Origin: Carboxylicivirga sp.
Lineage (GTDB): Bacteria; Bacteroidota; Bacteroidia; Bacteroidales; Marinilabiliaceae
Length of the DNA stretch: 64,000 nucleotides
Direction of reading: 5' to 3'
Assembly: GCA_025210475.1 (NCBI GenBank)
Contig: JAOARW010000046.1
Location: 310,001 to 374,000, forward strand
Shown here: positions 1 through 9,086 of the stretch, piece after piece
How positions within the stretch are numbered: position 1 is the stretch's first letter
Layout: the number at the start of each line of letters is the position of its first letter
Notes under the pieces: generated by a model
The model's database searches: none
Seen by the model: the letters and a program-made list of their open reading frames with translations, nothing else
Told to the model about the DNA's origin: nothing
Translations under genes and position numbers: made by a program

Positions 1-510
1 AATCAGCTGTTCGAATATTACAGCCCCAAATTGTATGGTTTTGCGCTCAAGTATCTGAAATCGGAAGTAGAGGCGGAAGGTTTGGTGCAAGAAGTTTTTA
101 TTAAAATATGGAATAAACGTGAAAGTCTTGAGCTCGATAAATCCTTCCATTCTTATTTATTTACCATTGCTTTTAATTTCATCAAAAAACAGTTTGAAAA
201 GCGTAAGGTGGTTTCAGGAATAGTTGATGTTTTAGCGCCTGAAATCGCTGATAATTCCACGGAGAAAGGAATACTTTATCGATCAGTCTTGCATCAGGTT
301 ATTGACTTATTGGATGAGTTGCCCGACAAAAAGAAAAAAATATTTGAGATGAGCCGTTTTGAAGGTTTGCCCTCAAAAGAGATTGCTCAACGAATTGGTC
401 TTGCTCCAAAAACCATCGACAATCAGATTTCGGAAGTAATACATTATTTAAAAGAGCGTGTGGATGTTAATGGAATAGCCATTATTTTATTTACACTCGT
501 AATGATCTGA
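1..510 (+). CDS. ECF sigma factor (FecI/RpoE type), 5' end outside window
   Basis: The reading frame is open from base 1 (codons reading N-Q-L-F-E-Y-Y), so the start codon lies upstream of the window. What remains is the end of sigma-70 region 2 (A-E-G-L-V-Q-E-V-F-I-K-I-W-N-K) and a complete region 4 with a helix-turn-helix (SKEIAQRIGLAPKTIDNQ). The DELPDKKKKIFEMSRFEGL linker is typical of Bacteroidota sigma factors that sit next to FecR and SusC genes. It should direct RNA polymerase to the susC promoter downstream once FecR releases it. The hydrophobic C-terminal tail is also found in the other sigma factors of this window. A terminator-like hairpin separates it from the FecR gene. Family certain; the target promoter is inferred from position. 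Confidence 0.92.
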   Translation, partial: NQLFEYYSPKLYGFALKYLKSEVEAEGLVQEVFIKIWNKRESLELDKSFHSYLFTIAFNFIKKQFEKRKVVSGIVDVLAPEIADNSTEKGILYRSVLHQVIDLLDELPDKKKKIFEMSRFEGLPSKEIAQRIGLAPKTIDNQISEVIHYLKERVDVNGIAIILFTLVMI

Positions 511-547
511 TAAACTAGCATTTAAAACTGTGAATCGAAATAAAGCA

Positions 548-584
548 AAAAAATCTCCTTTTTCGGCGGGAGATTTTTCTTTTT
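548..584 (+). terminator. Terminator-like hairpin between sigma and fecR of quartet 1
   Basis: The arms AAAAAATCTCC and GGAGATTTTT flank a short loop and are followed by CTTTTT. This looks like a rho-independent terminator placed after the sigma gene, so fecR would be reached by read-through or from its own promoter. Not tested by folding software. Confidence 0.65.
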
Positions 585-655
585 GCCGGATATAACTAAT
601 AAAGGCTGAAATTATTGCAGGCTTTTTACCCAATTTATAAGATGCAGAAGGGGAT

Positions 656-1672
656 ATGACAAAACTGAACAAAGACATATTAAAGCGTTACACCTCGGAT
701 GATTATACTGTGAAAGATGAACGGTATGTAACCAATCAGTTTACTAATGAAGAAAATTTAGAAGAACTGCGTGAGGAGTTAAAGGCTGACTGGGATGTAA
801 ATAATTATACCAACCACAATAAGGACTTATCAAAAGTGTTTGAAACGATTCAAAATGAGATTCAACCAGCCAAGAGCAATAAGCTTATCCGCCTGTATAA
901 GGTTTACTCCAGTATTGCAGCCATTCTGTTACTTCCACTGATTAGCTTATTTGTATTTAATAACCTAAAAAATGATTATCAAAATTCAAATCAGACCTTA
1001 AGTATGATACAGGCAGCACCTGGCACAAAGGTTCAATTTTTATTGCCAGATGGTACCAGCGGATGGTTAACGGGAGGTTCAGAGTTGAGTTACCAAACAT
1101 CATTCAAGAACCGTCATGTTAACTTAAAAGGTGAGGCTTATTTTGATGTGACTCACGATAAAGACCATCCTTTTGAAGTTTTAGGAAGTGGTTCAAAAAT
1201 AGTGGTGTTAGGTACGCGATTTAGTGCTAATATGTGGCCACAAAACCCAACCACTGAAGTTGTACTCGAAAGTGGTAAAGTAAAGTTTGTACCGGCAAAC
1301 AAATCAGAAGCCACCATCCTAAAACCCGGAGAAAAGTTGATCTATCAAAAATCATCCGATAAATGTGTGGTAAATGAGGTGGATGCAAAACTTATCAACG
1401 CCGAAGTGAAAGGTAAACTGATTTTTAGAGGTGAAAGCATTGATGAGGTGGCTAAAAAATTAGAGGCCTGGTTTAATGTGGAAGTGATTTTGGAAGGTAA
1501 ACATTCAAATGCCTACAAGTGCAGAGCAACTTTTAAGGATGAAAGCCTTGAAGAAGTATTGAAATTAATAAAGCTAACAATTCCCATGAGCTATCAGATT
1601 GAACAGCCGGTTTTATTAGCCAATGGAAAATACAGTAAACGAAAAGTGATACTTAAAGCAAACCAAAAATGA
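656..1672 (+). CDS. FecR-family anti-sigma factor, quartet 1
   Basis: A 338-residue inner-membrane anti-sigma protein. It has a cytoplasmic N-terminal part, one membrane segment at about residues 83-104 (Y-S-S-I-A-A-I-L-L-L-P-L-I-S-L-F-V-F), a periplasmic FecR domain at about 115-215 (A-P-G-T-K-V-Q-F-L-L-P-D-G-T) and a C-terminal DUF4974-type domain at about 255-325. In the family, the periplasmic part contacts the STN domain of a TonB-dependent transporter and relays substrate binding to the sigma factor. It lies between the partial sigma gene and a SusC that carries STN, which fits. The N-terminus differs from the other three FecR proteins in this window, so the quartets are not recent copies of one another. 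Confidence 0.93.
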   Translation: MTKLNKDILKRYTSDDYTVKDERYVTNQFTNEENLEELREELKADWDVNNYTNHNKDLSKVFETIQNEIQPAKSNKLIRLYKVYSSIAAILLLPLISLFVFNNLKNDYQNSNQTLSMIQAAPGTKVQFLLPDGTSGWLTGGSELSYQTSFKNRHVNLKGEAYFDVTHDKDHPFEVLGSGSKIVVLGTRFSANMWPQNPTTEVVLESGKVKFVPANKSEATILKPGEKLIYQKSSDKCVVNEVDAKLINAEVKGKLIFRGESIDEVAKKLEAWFNVEVILEGKHSNAYKCRATFKDESLEEVLKLIKLTIPMSYQIEQPVLLANGKYSKRKVILKANQK

Positions 1673-1675
1673 TAT

Positions 1676-1745
1676 AAAATAAAAAAAAGGAGAGTATGAA
1701 GCACCACCTTCGTTAACTCTCCTAAAATATTTGTTTCACTAAACA
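1676..1745 (-). ncRNA. Predicted antisense RNA / minus-strand terminator in susC leader, quartet 1
   Basis: Arms AGGAGAGT (1688-1695) and ACTCTCCT (1716-1723) enclose an inner GAAG/CTTC stem. Read on the minus strand, the hairpin is followed at once by a run of eight U and more U-rich sequence (plus-strand A-tract 1676-1687). The plus strand has no U-tract after the stem, so termination is predicted on the minus strand only. A minus-strand TAnnTTTG element (plus CAAATTTA, 1749-1756) overlaps the susC start codon and could start an RNA of about 65-70 nt covering the susC leader. The same arrangement recurs at the other three susC genes. No transcript evidence is available. Confidence 0.45.
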
Positions 1746-1755
1746 TTTCAAATTT

Positions 1756-4700
1756 ATGAAAAAAAATCCACTTGAGGTATGGGATAACTATGCCTTGCAA
1801 AAAATTTACAGACGTATGAGAATGTTAGTAATTCTTTTACTGGTAGGTGTATCGCAAATGTGGGCGACGAGTACATATTCGCAAGAAACTACCTTGTCAA
1901 TGAAAAAGAACAATGTATCGATAGAGAAGATTATTGATGCCATTGAGAAACAAACGGGTTATACCTTTTTGTACAATCAGCAGATTGTTGATAAAATGAA
2001 TGCTTTATCGATTGATGTTGAAAAAGAGGATTTGATGGATGCATTGGATCAGCTTTTTGCATCTACCAATATTAATTATCGCATTATTGATAATCAAATT
2101 GTGCTTACCGAAACGCCGGCTTCAATAATGGCCAGGCAACAAGAGCATAAAGTGACTGGTAAGGTTTCTGATGTCAATGGAGATCCGATTCCGGGTGTAA
2201 CAGTTGTTGAAGAAGGCAACCCGGCAAACGGAACCATTACAACTGTAGATGGAGATTATATCATTAATCTTTCTTCACCCGATGCCGTATTGAGTTTTTC
2301 TTTCGTAGGATTTGAGCCTCAGAGTATACAGGTTGGAGGTAAGCCAAGTATTAACATCACATTGGTTGAAGAAGCCATTGATATGGATGAAGTGGTTGTA
2401 ATTGGTTATGGTGTGCAACGTAAAAGTGTTGTAACAGCTGCTATTTCATCGGTAAAGGCGGAAGAATTGGAAAAAGTATCCAATGGACGTGTAGAACATG
2501 CCATACAGGGACGAACTGCAGGGGTCGCGGTTTTACCTACTTCGGGAGCTCCGGGTGCTGGCGTTAAAATCCGTATTCGAGGTACCGGCTCAAACGGCAA
2601 CAGTAACCCATTGTACATCGTTGATGGAATGAAAACGGGTAGTATTGACGATTTGGATCCGAATGATATTGAATCGATGGAAATATTAAAGGATGCTGCA
2701 TCGGCTGCTATTTATGGTACCGAGGGTGCTAATGGTGTGGTATTGATTTCAACTAAGAGCGGAAAAGAAGGCAAATCGAAGATAGAGTATAATTTCCAGT
2801 ATGGAATTCAAACCTTGGCGAGCAATGCCGAAATGATGAATGCTACTCAATACAAGCAATTCATGGAAGAAGCTGGTGAAACCATTTCACCTCCGGCCGG
2901 TGAGAACTACAATACCGATTGGTTGGATGCGATTTCAGAAGCGGCTCCTATGCAACGTCACAGTTTAAGCTTTTCTGGAGGTAATGAAAAGTCAACCTAT
3001 CTTTTATCTGGTTCATATCTTAAGCAAGATGGTGCCATTGGCGGCGAGCATGCACGTTTCGAACGGTACACTTTCCGTATTAATACCAAAAATGAAGTGG
3101 CTGATTGGTTAGAAGTTGGAAATAATTTAAACTTCTCTCATTCGAACCGAAATATTTTGCCGGAAGATGATGAGTATCGATCAATCGTTAACAGTGCTTT
3201 GCTACTTGATCCATATACACCAGTTATCGAATCGGATATGAGCCGTATTGATGCAATAATTGCAGCCGGTAATACGCCTTTGCAAAACGCAAATGGCGAT
3301 TACTATGGATTAAACCGTTTTGTAACGGGAGAAACAGCCAACCCGGTGGCTTTTATGGAGAATACTCATAACAAAGAAATTAAGGATAAATTATTAGCCT
3401 CTTTTTATGGAACACTGAAACCTTTGGCAGGTTTAAATATTACATCTCGTATTGGCTTGGAACTAACCTACATTACGCGTAAAGAATGGTCTCCTAAATA
3501 TTATTTCTCCTCGGAGCGTTCGAATAGCCTGAACATAGCGCAGGATTGGGTGGACAAGTATTATAAAGCCTTGTGGGAAAACTTTGCTTCTTACAATAAG
3601 AAATTCAACAAGCATGATTTTACCTTATTGGGCGGTATGTCATTTGAAGAGTATACCCATCCGGATTTTTACATGAAGTCGGAGATGCCTAAAGAAGGTG
3701 GTCAGTATGCTTATCATGATTTCTATGCCAATCGCGATAATAACATGGTTGGCGGCGATCTGGAAGAGAATACGAAAGTGTCATACTTTGGCCGCTTAAG
3801 TTACAACTTCGATAATAAATACATGATTGAAGGTTCATTACGTCGTGATGGAGCCAGTGTTTTACCAACTGACAACCGTTGGGCTTCATTCGCAGCGATT
3901 TCGGCAGGTTGGTTAATTTCACAGGAAGATTTCTGGCAGGTGGAATGGGTTGATTACCTTAAATTACGTGGTAGCTGGGGACAAAATGGTAGTATCTTTA
4001 ATGTAGTGCCATTTGCTGACCGGGCTTTCTGGACGTCTCAGAACATTAACTACCCTAATGAAGGGGAAGTACTATCAGGAGGTTCGCGCAGTCCACGTCC
4101 TACAAACCCAAATCTGGGATGGGAAACTTCAGAGCAAACAAACTTTGGTATCGACTTGCGGGCATTTAACAGCAAGTTAAATTTCTCCGTTGATTACTAC
4201 GAAAAATTAACTGATGGATTGATCAAGCCAAATAAAATGGCTCCTTCAGCTGGTTTTGGAGAGGATGTTTCAGCTAACCTTGGAACGGTTAAAAACTCAG
4301 GATTGGAATTTGAATTGGGTTGGAGAAATACCACGTCTTTCGGATTAAAGTATGGTGTTAACTTTAACATTAGTACACTTAAAAATGAGGTAACGGAAGT
4401 ATTGGATGATACGCCGCAGCCGGGAGCAAACGTTCGTGGTTACAACATGACCTGGTTTGAAGAAGGTTATCCGATTTATTATTTCAAAGGTTATAAAACA
4501 TCAGGAATCGATCCGGAAACCGGCGAACCCATGGTTGTGGATGTAAATAAAGATGGTAGCATAACACCTGCTGATCAAACTAATATTGGAGATCCGCACC
4601 CTGATTTATTATACGGTGCGACTTTCAATATGGAGTATAAGAATTTTGATTTTAATATGTTTATGCAAGGTATGTCGGGCAACGATGTGTTTATGGCCTG

Positions 4701-5082
4701 GTTCCGTACCGATCGTAAACTAACCAATAAGCCATCGTTCTTCTTCACCGATCGATGGACAGGTCCTGGTGACAATGCCAGTATGCCGGCTCCGAATAAT
4801 ACAAGCGATTATATCTATCGAAGCGATTTAGTAGTTCAGGATGCTTCTTACATGCGTATTAAGCAGATTCAATTGGGTTATACTTTGCCTAAGTCGCTGA
4901 CGCAGAAAATAAAACTGCAGCGTGTTAGAGCCTTTGTTTCTTTGGATGATTACTTCACATTTACCAAGTACGAAGGAATGGATCCTGAAGCTGGTTCAAA
5001 TGAGGACAACCGCCAGGGTATTGATAAAGGTTTATACCCAACGACTAAGAAAGTTATGTTTGGCTTAAACGTTAATTTCTAA
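1756..5082 (+). CDS. SusC-family TonB-dependent outer-membrane transporter with STN domain, quartet 1
   Basis: A 1108-residue outer-membrane importer for oligosaccharides. After a signal peptide with an unusually long n-region (hydrophobic core about 22-40), it has an STN signalling domain (about 47-118), a carboxypeptidase-regulatory-like beta-sandwich (about 131-210), the DEVVVIGYG segment (about 211-219), a plug domain and a C-terminal beta-barrel that ends in aromatic F-G-L-N-V-N-F. The STN domain is the part that talks to FecR in this family, which matches the FecR gene just upstream. susD follows 17 bp downstream, so the two form the usual import pair. The substrate cannot be read from the sequence. 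Confidence 0.96.
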   Translation: MKKNPLEVWDNYALQKIYRRMRMLVILLLVGVSQMWATSTYSQETTLSMKKNNVSIEKIIDAIEKQTGYTFLYNQQIVDKMNALSIDVEKEDLMDALDQLFASTNINYRIIDNQIVLTETPASIMARQQEHKVTGKVSDVNGDPIPGVTVVEEGNPANGTITTVDGDYIINLSSPDAVLSFSFVGFEPQSIQVGGKPSINITLVEEAIDMDEVVVIGYGVQRKSVVTAAISSVKAEELEKVSNGRVEHAIQGRTAGVAVLPTSGAPGAGVKIRIRGTGSNGNSNPLYIVDGMKTGSIDDLDPNDIESMEILKDAASAAIYGTEGANGVVLISTKSGKEGKSKIEYNFQYGIQTLASNAEMMNATQYKQFMEEAGETISPPAGENYNTDWLDAISEAAPMQRHSLSFSGGNEKSTYLLSGSYLKQDGAIGGEHARFERYTFRINTKNEVADWLEVGNNLNFSHSNRNILPEDDEYRSIVNSALLLDPYTPVIESDMSRIDAIIAAGNTPLQNANGDYYGLNRFVTGETANPVAFMENTHNKEIKDKLLASFYGTLKPLAGLNITSRIGLELTYITRKEWSPKYYFSSERSNSLNIAQDWVDKYYKALWENFASYNKKFNKHDFTLLGGMSFEEYTHPDFYMKSEMPKEGGQYAYHDFYANRDNNMVGGDLEENTKVSYFGRLSYNFDNKYMIEGSLRRDGASVLPTDNRWASFAAISAGWLISQEDFWQVEWVDYLKLRGSWGQNGSIFNVVPFADRAFWTSQNINYPNEGEVLSGGSRSPRPTNPNLGWETSEQTNFGIDLRAFNSKLNFSVDYYEKLTDGLIKPNKMAPSAGFGEDVSANLGTVKNSGLEFELGWRNTTSFGLKYGVNFNISTLKNEVTEVLDDTPQPGANVRGYNMTWFEEGYPIYYFKGYKTSGIDPETGEPMVVDVNKDGSITPADQTNIGDPHPDLLYGATFNMEYKNFDFNMFMQGMSGNDVFMAWFRTDRKLTNKPSFFFTDRWTGPGDNASMPAPNNTSDYIYRSDLVVQDASYMRIKQIQLGYTLPKSLTQKIKLQRVRAFVSLDDYFTFTKYEGMDPEAGSNEDNRQGIDKGLYPTTKKVMFGLNVNF

Positions 5083-5099
5083 TCCAAAATCAAAGAACA

Positions 5100-6653
5100 A
5101 TGAAAAAAATAAAATATAGCATATATACTTTACTTCTGATTCTTGCTTTTGGTGCATGCTCAGATAGTGTATTGGATAAAACACCAATTGGAAAATTTAA
5201 TAGCGATGATTACCTCACAACGGAGGCTGAAGCCGAAGCAGCTATAATTGGTGTTTATGATTATTTACAAATTGGTTACAATAACTATGGCGATTGGTCA
5301 AGCATATTCTTTGTAAAAGGGCTACAGGGTGATGATTTAAATACCGGTGGCGGATCATCAGCCGATCAGCCTAAACTACAGCAATTAAACAGTTTTACTT
5401 ATGAATACGATAACCCTGCCATTAAGGATGTTTGGCATTCGTTTTATAAAATTGTCAATGCTTCAAATGCCATTTTGAATACCATTTCGCAAGAACTGGA
5501 TAATTCAGAGCAAATATCTGCAGAAGCCAAATTTTTTAGAGCCTATGCTTATTTTGAGCTGGTTACCATGTGGGGCGATGTGCCATTCTATACAGTTAAT
5601 ACCACTGAAATTAGCGTGGATCAGCCAAGAACTGATAAAACAACCATCTATAATCAGATTCACAAAGATTTGACTGAAGCCATTGCCGTATTGCCGGTTA
5701 AAGATGAGTTAGGAGAGGGGTTTAAATTCAGAGTTGCCAAAGGGGCAGCACAAGCCTTAAAAGGTAAGGTATTTCTTTATCAAAAGGATTTTGCCAATGC
5801 CCATCAGATGTTGCAAAATGTAATTGATGATGACAGTTATGCTTTGGTTGAAGATTACAGCACCATTTGGTTAAGAGGCGAGCGTTGCGGATCCGAATCG
5901 ATTTTTGAAGTGCTTTACTCAAGTAAGAATGCACATGATTGGGGCGGACCTTGGGACGGAACAGCTGAATCAAACTTTATCGTTCAGTTATGCGGACCAC
6001 GTGGCGATAATTCTTTTAACAACATGGATGCAATCGGCTATACAAATGGCTGGGGATTCAATGTGCCAACAGGGAAGTTTGGTGACTTGTTGAAGGCCGA
6101 AGCTGGTGCCGAGCGCTATAATACATCTACTATTTCAGAGGCTGAGTTTGTAGCTGCAGGAGGTGAAGTAAATCGCTCGGGAAATAATAACTGGGATGCC
6201 TTTGAAGGTTATATCCGTTTAAAGTATTCAACTATTCCGTCTGAAACATCTGAAAGTGGAGTAAAGGAAGTAAACTGGAATACACCATTTAAACTAATCC
6301 GTTTATCGGACGTAATGTTAATGGCTGCAGAAGCCTATAACCGCGATAACAAAGATGCTCAGGCTGTAGCTTTAATTAAAGATGTGCGTGAACGCGCTGG
6401 TTTTACCGATCATTCAGCATGGGAAGGATTAGCGGGTGATGCATTATTCGATATCATCAAAAAAGAACGTTCATTGGAACTGGCATTTGAAGGCCATCGA
6501 TTCTGGGATCTGGTGCGTTGGGGAGATGCATCAAGTGAATTGGCTTCACGAGGATTTACTTCTGGTAAAAATGAGGTTTTCCCTATTCCTCAAGAGGAAA
6601 TAGATTTGAATGCAGGCATTTCGCTTGAAGATCAAAATCCTGGTTATAATTAG
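5100..6653 (+). CDS. SusD-family glycan-binding lipoprotein, quartet 1
   Basis: A 517-residue surface lipoprotein. The signal peptide ends in a lipobox (A-F-G-A-C, acylated Cys about residue 20), followed by S-D-S-V-L-D-K, typical of SusD. The tetratricopeptide-like region and the C-terminal RagB/SusD signature are present: R-L-S-D-V-M-L-M-A-A-E-A, then K-K-E-R-S-L-E-L-A-F-E-G-H-R-F-W-D-L-V-R-W, and the terminal Q-N-P-G-Y. It caps the SusC barrel and captures glycan at the cell surface. It follows susC by 17 bp and is followed by a GC-rich hairpin and then a GH3 gene. Confidence 0.96.
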   Translation: MKKIKYSIYTLLLILAFGACSDSVLDKTPIGKFNSDDYLTTEAEAEAAIIGVYDYLQIGYNNYGDWSSIFFVKGLQGDDLNTGGGSSADQPKLQQLNSFTYEYDNPAIKDVWHSFYKIVNASNAILNTISQELDNSEQISAEAKFFRAYAYFELVTMWGDVPFYTVNTTEISVDQPRTDKTTIYNQIHKDLTEAIAVLPVKDELGEGFKFRVAKGAAQALKGKVFLYQKDFANAHQMLQNVIDDDSYALVEDYSTIWLRGERCGSESIFEVLYSSKNAHDWGGPWDGTAESNFIVQLCGPRGDNSFNNMDAIGYTNGWGFNVPTGKFGDLLKAEAGAERYNTSTISEAEFVAAGGEVNRSGNNNWDAFEGYIRLKYSTIPSETSESGVKEVNWNTPFKLIRLSDVMLMAAEAYNRDNKDAQAVALIKDVRERAGFTDHSAWEGLAGDALFDIIKKERSLELAFEGHRFWDLVRWGDASSELASRGFTSGKNEVFPIPQEEIDLNAGISLEDQNPGYN

Positions 6654-6677
6654 GATTTAATTGATGACTAAGACCAT

Positions 6678-6703
6678 CAAAGGCCGCCAAAGGGTGGCCT
6701 TTG
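6678..6703 (+). other. GC-rich hairpin between susD and GH3
   Basis: Arms CAAAGGCCGCC and GGTGGCCTTTG pair over 11 positions with one G-U around an AAAG loop. No strong U-tract follows (AGTTATTTG), so it looks more like an RNA-stability or partial attenuation element than a full terminator. It would let susCD be expressed at a different level from the GH3 gene. Confidence 0.5.
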
Positions 6704-6742
6704 AGTTATTTGTTGCATTATTATTCACACAAACATACAATA

Positions 6743-9022
6743 ATGAGAAACCTTAATTTGCTAATGCTATTTTCAGCTTTCATATTAGCTTCTTGCACAA
6801 ATAATCCAAAACCTGCTTCGGAGGAAGATCGCTTTATCGATGAGCTACTGGGAAAAATGACACTGGCCGAAAAGGTTGGTCAGTTAAATCAATACACCAG
6901 CCGCTGGGAAATGACCGGACCAGCTCCAACAGAAAATAAAGGAGCGCAGGATTTGTTACAGGAATTAAAATCGGGAATGGTGGGTTCAATGCTTAATGTT
7001 AATGGAGCAGAAGCCACCCGTAAAGCCCAGCAAACCGTTGTTGAAAATACCCGCTTAGGCATTCCGCTAATATTTGGTTACGATGTTATTCATGGATATA
7101 AAACCATGTTTCCAATTCCGTTGGCCGAGGCTGCTTCGTGGAATCCTGAACTGGCCCGTTTGTCATCACAAATAGCTGCTAAGGAAGCTGCAGCATCGGG
7201 TATTAACTGGACTTTTGCTCCGATGGTTGATGTAGGGCGGGATGCCCGTTGGGGACGTGTGATGGAAGGTGCCGGTGAAGATCCGTTTTTGGGAAGTGAA
7301 TTTGCCAAAGCCCGTGTTCAGGGTTTTCAGGGTGAAGATTTGGCTGACGAATTAACGATAGCAGCCTGTGCCAAGCATTTTGCGGGGTATGCATTCTCTG
7401 ATGCTGGCCGTGATTATAATTCAGTAGAAATTGGCAACGAAACACTGCACAACATCGTACTGCCGCCATTTAAGGCAGCCGCCGAAGAAGGGGTGGCTAC
7501 TTTTATGAATGGTTTTAACACCATTAATGGTTTACCGGTAACAGCCAGTAGCTATTTACAGCGCGATTTATTGAAAGGAGAGTGGGGATTTGATGGCTTC
7601 GTGGTTTCTGACTGGAACAGTATTGGTGAGATTGAAATACATGGAGCAGCTGCTAATCTGAAAGAGTGTGCCGATAGGGCTATTAAAGCAGGATCAGACA
7701 TGGATATGGAAGCCCGGGCCTACATTAAGCATTTGGAAGAGTTGGTAAAAGAAGGTCAGGTTGATGAAACATTAATTACAGAGGCTGTTCGGCGGATTTT
7801 ACGAATTAAATACCGTTTGGGTTTATTCGATGATCCTTATAAATACTGCAATGCAGAAAATGAAAAAAAGTTGATTTACACCAATGAAAATCGGGCTGCA
7901 GCTCGTAAAGTGGCCCGTGAGTCAATGGTACTTTTAAAAAACAACAAGCATATTCTACCCCTGGCGACAAATGCAAAAAGCATTGCTTTGATTGGTCCTT
8001 TGGCCAATGATAAAGACTCGCCATTGGGTAACTGGCGTGCGAAAGCAGAAAGCCAGTCTGCTGTATCATTACTGGAAGGTATGCAAGCCGCCATTGGACA
8101 GACCACGAGATTGAATTATGCTGAAGGTTGCAAGCTATCCATCGGTCCACGAAATTTTACCGATCGGATGATTTTTAATGAATCTGATCGTTCGGGATTT
8201 ACCAAAGCTGTTGCTGCGGCCAGAAAATCGGAGGTAGTGGTGTTGGCCATTGGTGAAGATTGTTACCAAAGTGGAGAAGGACGCAGCATGACCGATATTC
8301 GTTTAAAAGGACTTCAGCAGGAATTATTTGATGCCATTTATCAGGTCAATAAAAACATTGTTGTGGTATTAATGAATGGTCGTCCCTTGGCGATTCCTGA
8401 AATAGCAGAAAAGTCAGCGGCCATATTGGAAGCCTGGCATGCCGGTTCCGAAGCCGGACATGCTATCGCAGATGTTTTATTTGGAAAATACAATCCATCG
8501 GGTAAGCTACCGGTAACGTTTCCACGAAATGTTGGGCAGTGTCCGATTTTCTATAATTATAAGAATACCGGTCGTCCAACAGGAATGACGGATGCCTGGG
8601 TGTTGTATTCGTGCTACAACGATGCCCCTAACTCGCCTCAGTTTCCATTTGGTTATGGATTAAGTTATAGTACTTTCAATTACGATAATTTGGTTTTGGA
8701 TCAATCATCGATTGAGAAAGGCGATAAGTTAAAAGTAAAAGTGTCGGTTACCAATAAAGGAGAGCTTGATGGCGAAGAAGTGGTACAGCTTTATATTCGC
8801 GATATAGCTGCAACGTATGCACGACCGGTTAAGGAGTTAAAGGGTTTTGAAAAAGTAATGATTAAAGCCGGAGAAACAAAAGAGGTGGAGTTTACCCTAA
8901 CTGAGAAGGAATTAGGATATTACTTTCCTTGTGGAAAATATGTTGTTGAACCCGGAGAGTTTCAAGTTTTTGTTGGAAGTAATTCTGTAGATGTTTTGCA
9001 GGAACAGTTTACGATTAAATAG
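6743..9022 (+). CDS. GH3 beta-glycosidase (BglX-like), lipoprotein
   Basis: A 759-residue glycoside hydrolase of family 3. I chose the ATG at 6743 over the upstream in-frame ATG at 6701 because it gives a clean lipoprotein signal peptide (MRNLNLLMLFSAFILASC, Cys18), whereas the upstream start begins inside the hairpin. The (beta/alpha)8 domain contains the Lys-His motif (C-A-K-H-F-A-G-Y) and the nucleophile Asp290 in F-V-V-S-D-W-N-S-I. The second domain follows (about 400-640), then a fibronectin III-like C-terminal domain. Similar enzymes remove terminal beta-glucose or beta-xylose; in ulvan loci GH3 members act as beta-xylosidases, but specificity here is open. It is probably periplasmic or surface-anchored and closes quartet 1. 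Confidence 0.93.
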   Translation: MRNLNLLMLFSAFILASCTNNPKPASEEDRFIDELLGKMTLAEKVGQLNQYTSRWEMTGPAPTENKGAQDLLQELKSGMVGSMLNVNGAEATRKAQQTVVENTRLGIPLIFGYDVIHGYKTMFPIPLAEAASWNPELARLSSQIAAKEAAASGINWTFAPMVDVGRDARWGRVMEGAGEDPFLGSEFAKARVQGFQGEDLADELTIAACAKHFAGYAFSDAGRDYNSVEIGNETLHNIVLPPFKAAAEEGVATFMNGFNTINGLPVTASSYLQRDLLKGEWGFDGFVVSDWNSIGEIEIHGAAANLKECADRAIKAGSDMDMEARAYIKHLEELVKEGQVDETLITEAVRRILRIKYRLGLFDDPYKYCNAENEKKLIYTNENRAAARKVARESMVLLKNNKHILPLATNAKSIALIGPLANDKDSPLGNWRAKAESQSAVSLLEGMQAAIGQTTRLNYAEGCKLSIGPRNFTDRMIFNESDRSGFTKAVAAARKSEVVVLAIGEDCYQSGEGRSMTDIRLKGLQQELFDAIYQVNKNIVVVLMNGRPLAIPEIAEKSAAILEAWHAGSEAGHAIADVLFGKYNPSGKLPVTFPRNVGQCPIFYNYKNTGRPTGMTDAWVLYSCYNDAPNSPQFPFGYGLSYSTFNYDNLVLDQSSIEKGDKLKVKVSVTNKGELDGEEVVQLYIRDIAATYARPVKELKGFEKVMIKAGETKEVEFTLTEKELGYYFPCGKYVVEPGEFQVFVGSNSVDVLQEQFTIK

Positions 9023-9055
9023 CACCGTTTTATCCAAAAATTATTGTTTGTATAG

Positions 9056-9086
9056 AAAGAGCTTGTCTGATCGGCAGGCTCTTTTT
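9056..9086. terminator. Bidirectional terminator between GH3 and nudC
   Basis: Arms AAAGAGCTTGTC and GGCAGGCTCTTT pair over 12 positions (three G-U) with loop TGATC, followed by U-rich sequence on the plus strand and preceded by an A-run usable on the minus strand. It separates two converging genes. Confidence 0.8.

Noticed and set aside
6701..6742. Upstream start of the GH3 gene
   Set aside because: It begins inside the hairpin arm and would spoil the lipoprotein signal peptide that starts at 6743.
7806..8150. 114-codon minus-strand frame inside the GH3 gene
   Set aside because: Shadow of the GH3 coding frame; the sense protein is a clear full-length GH3.
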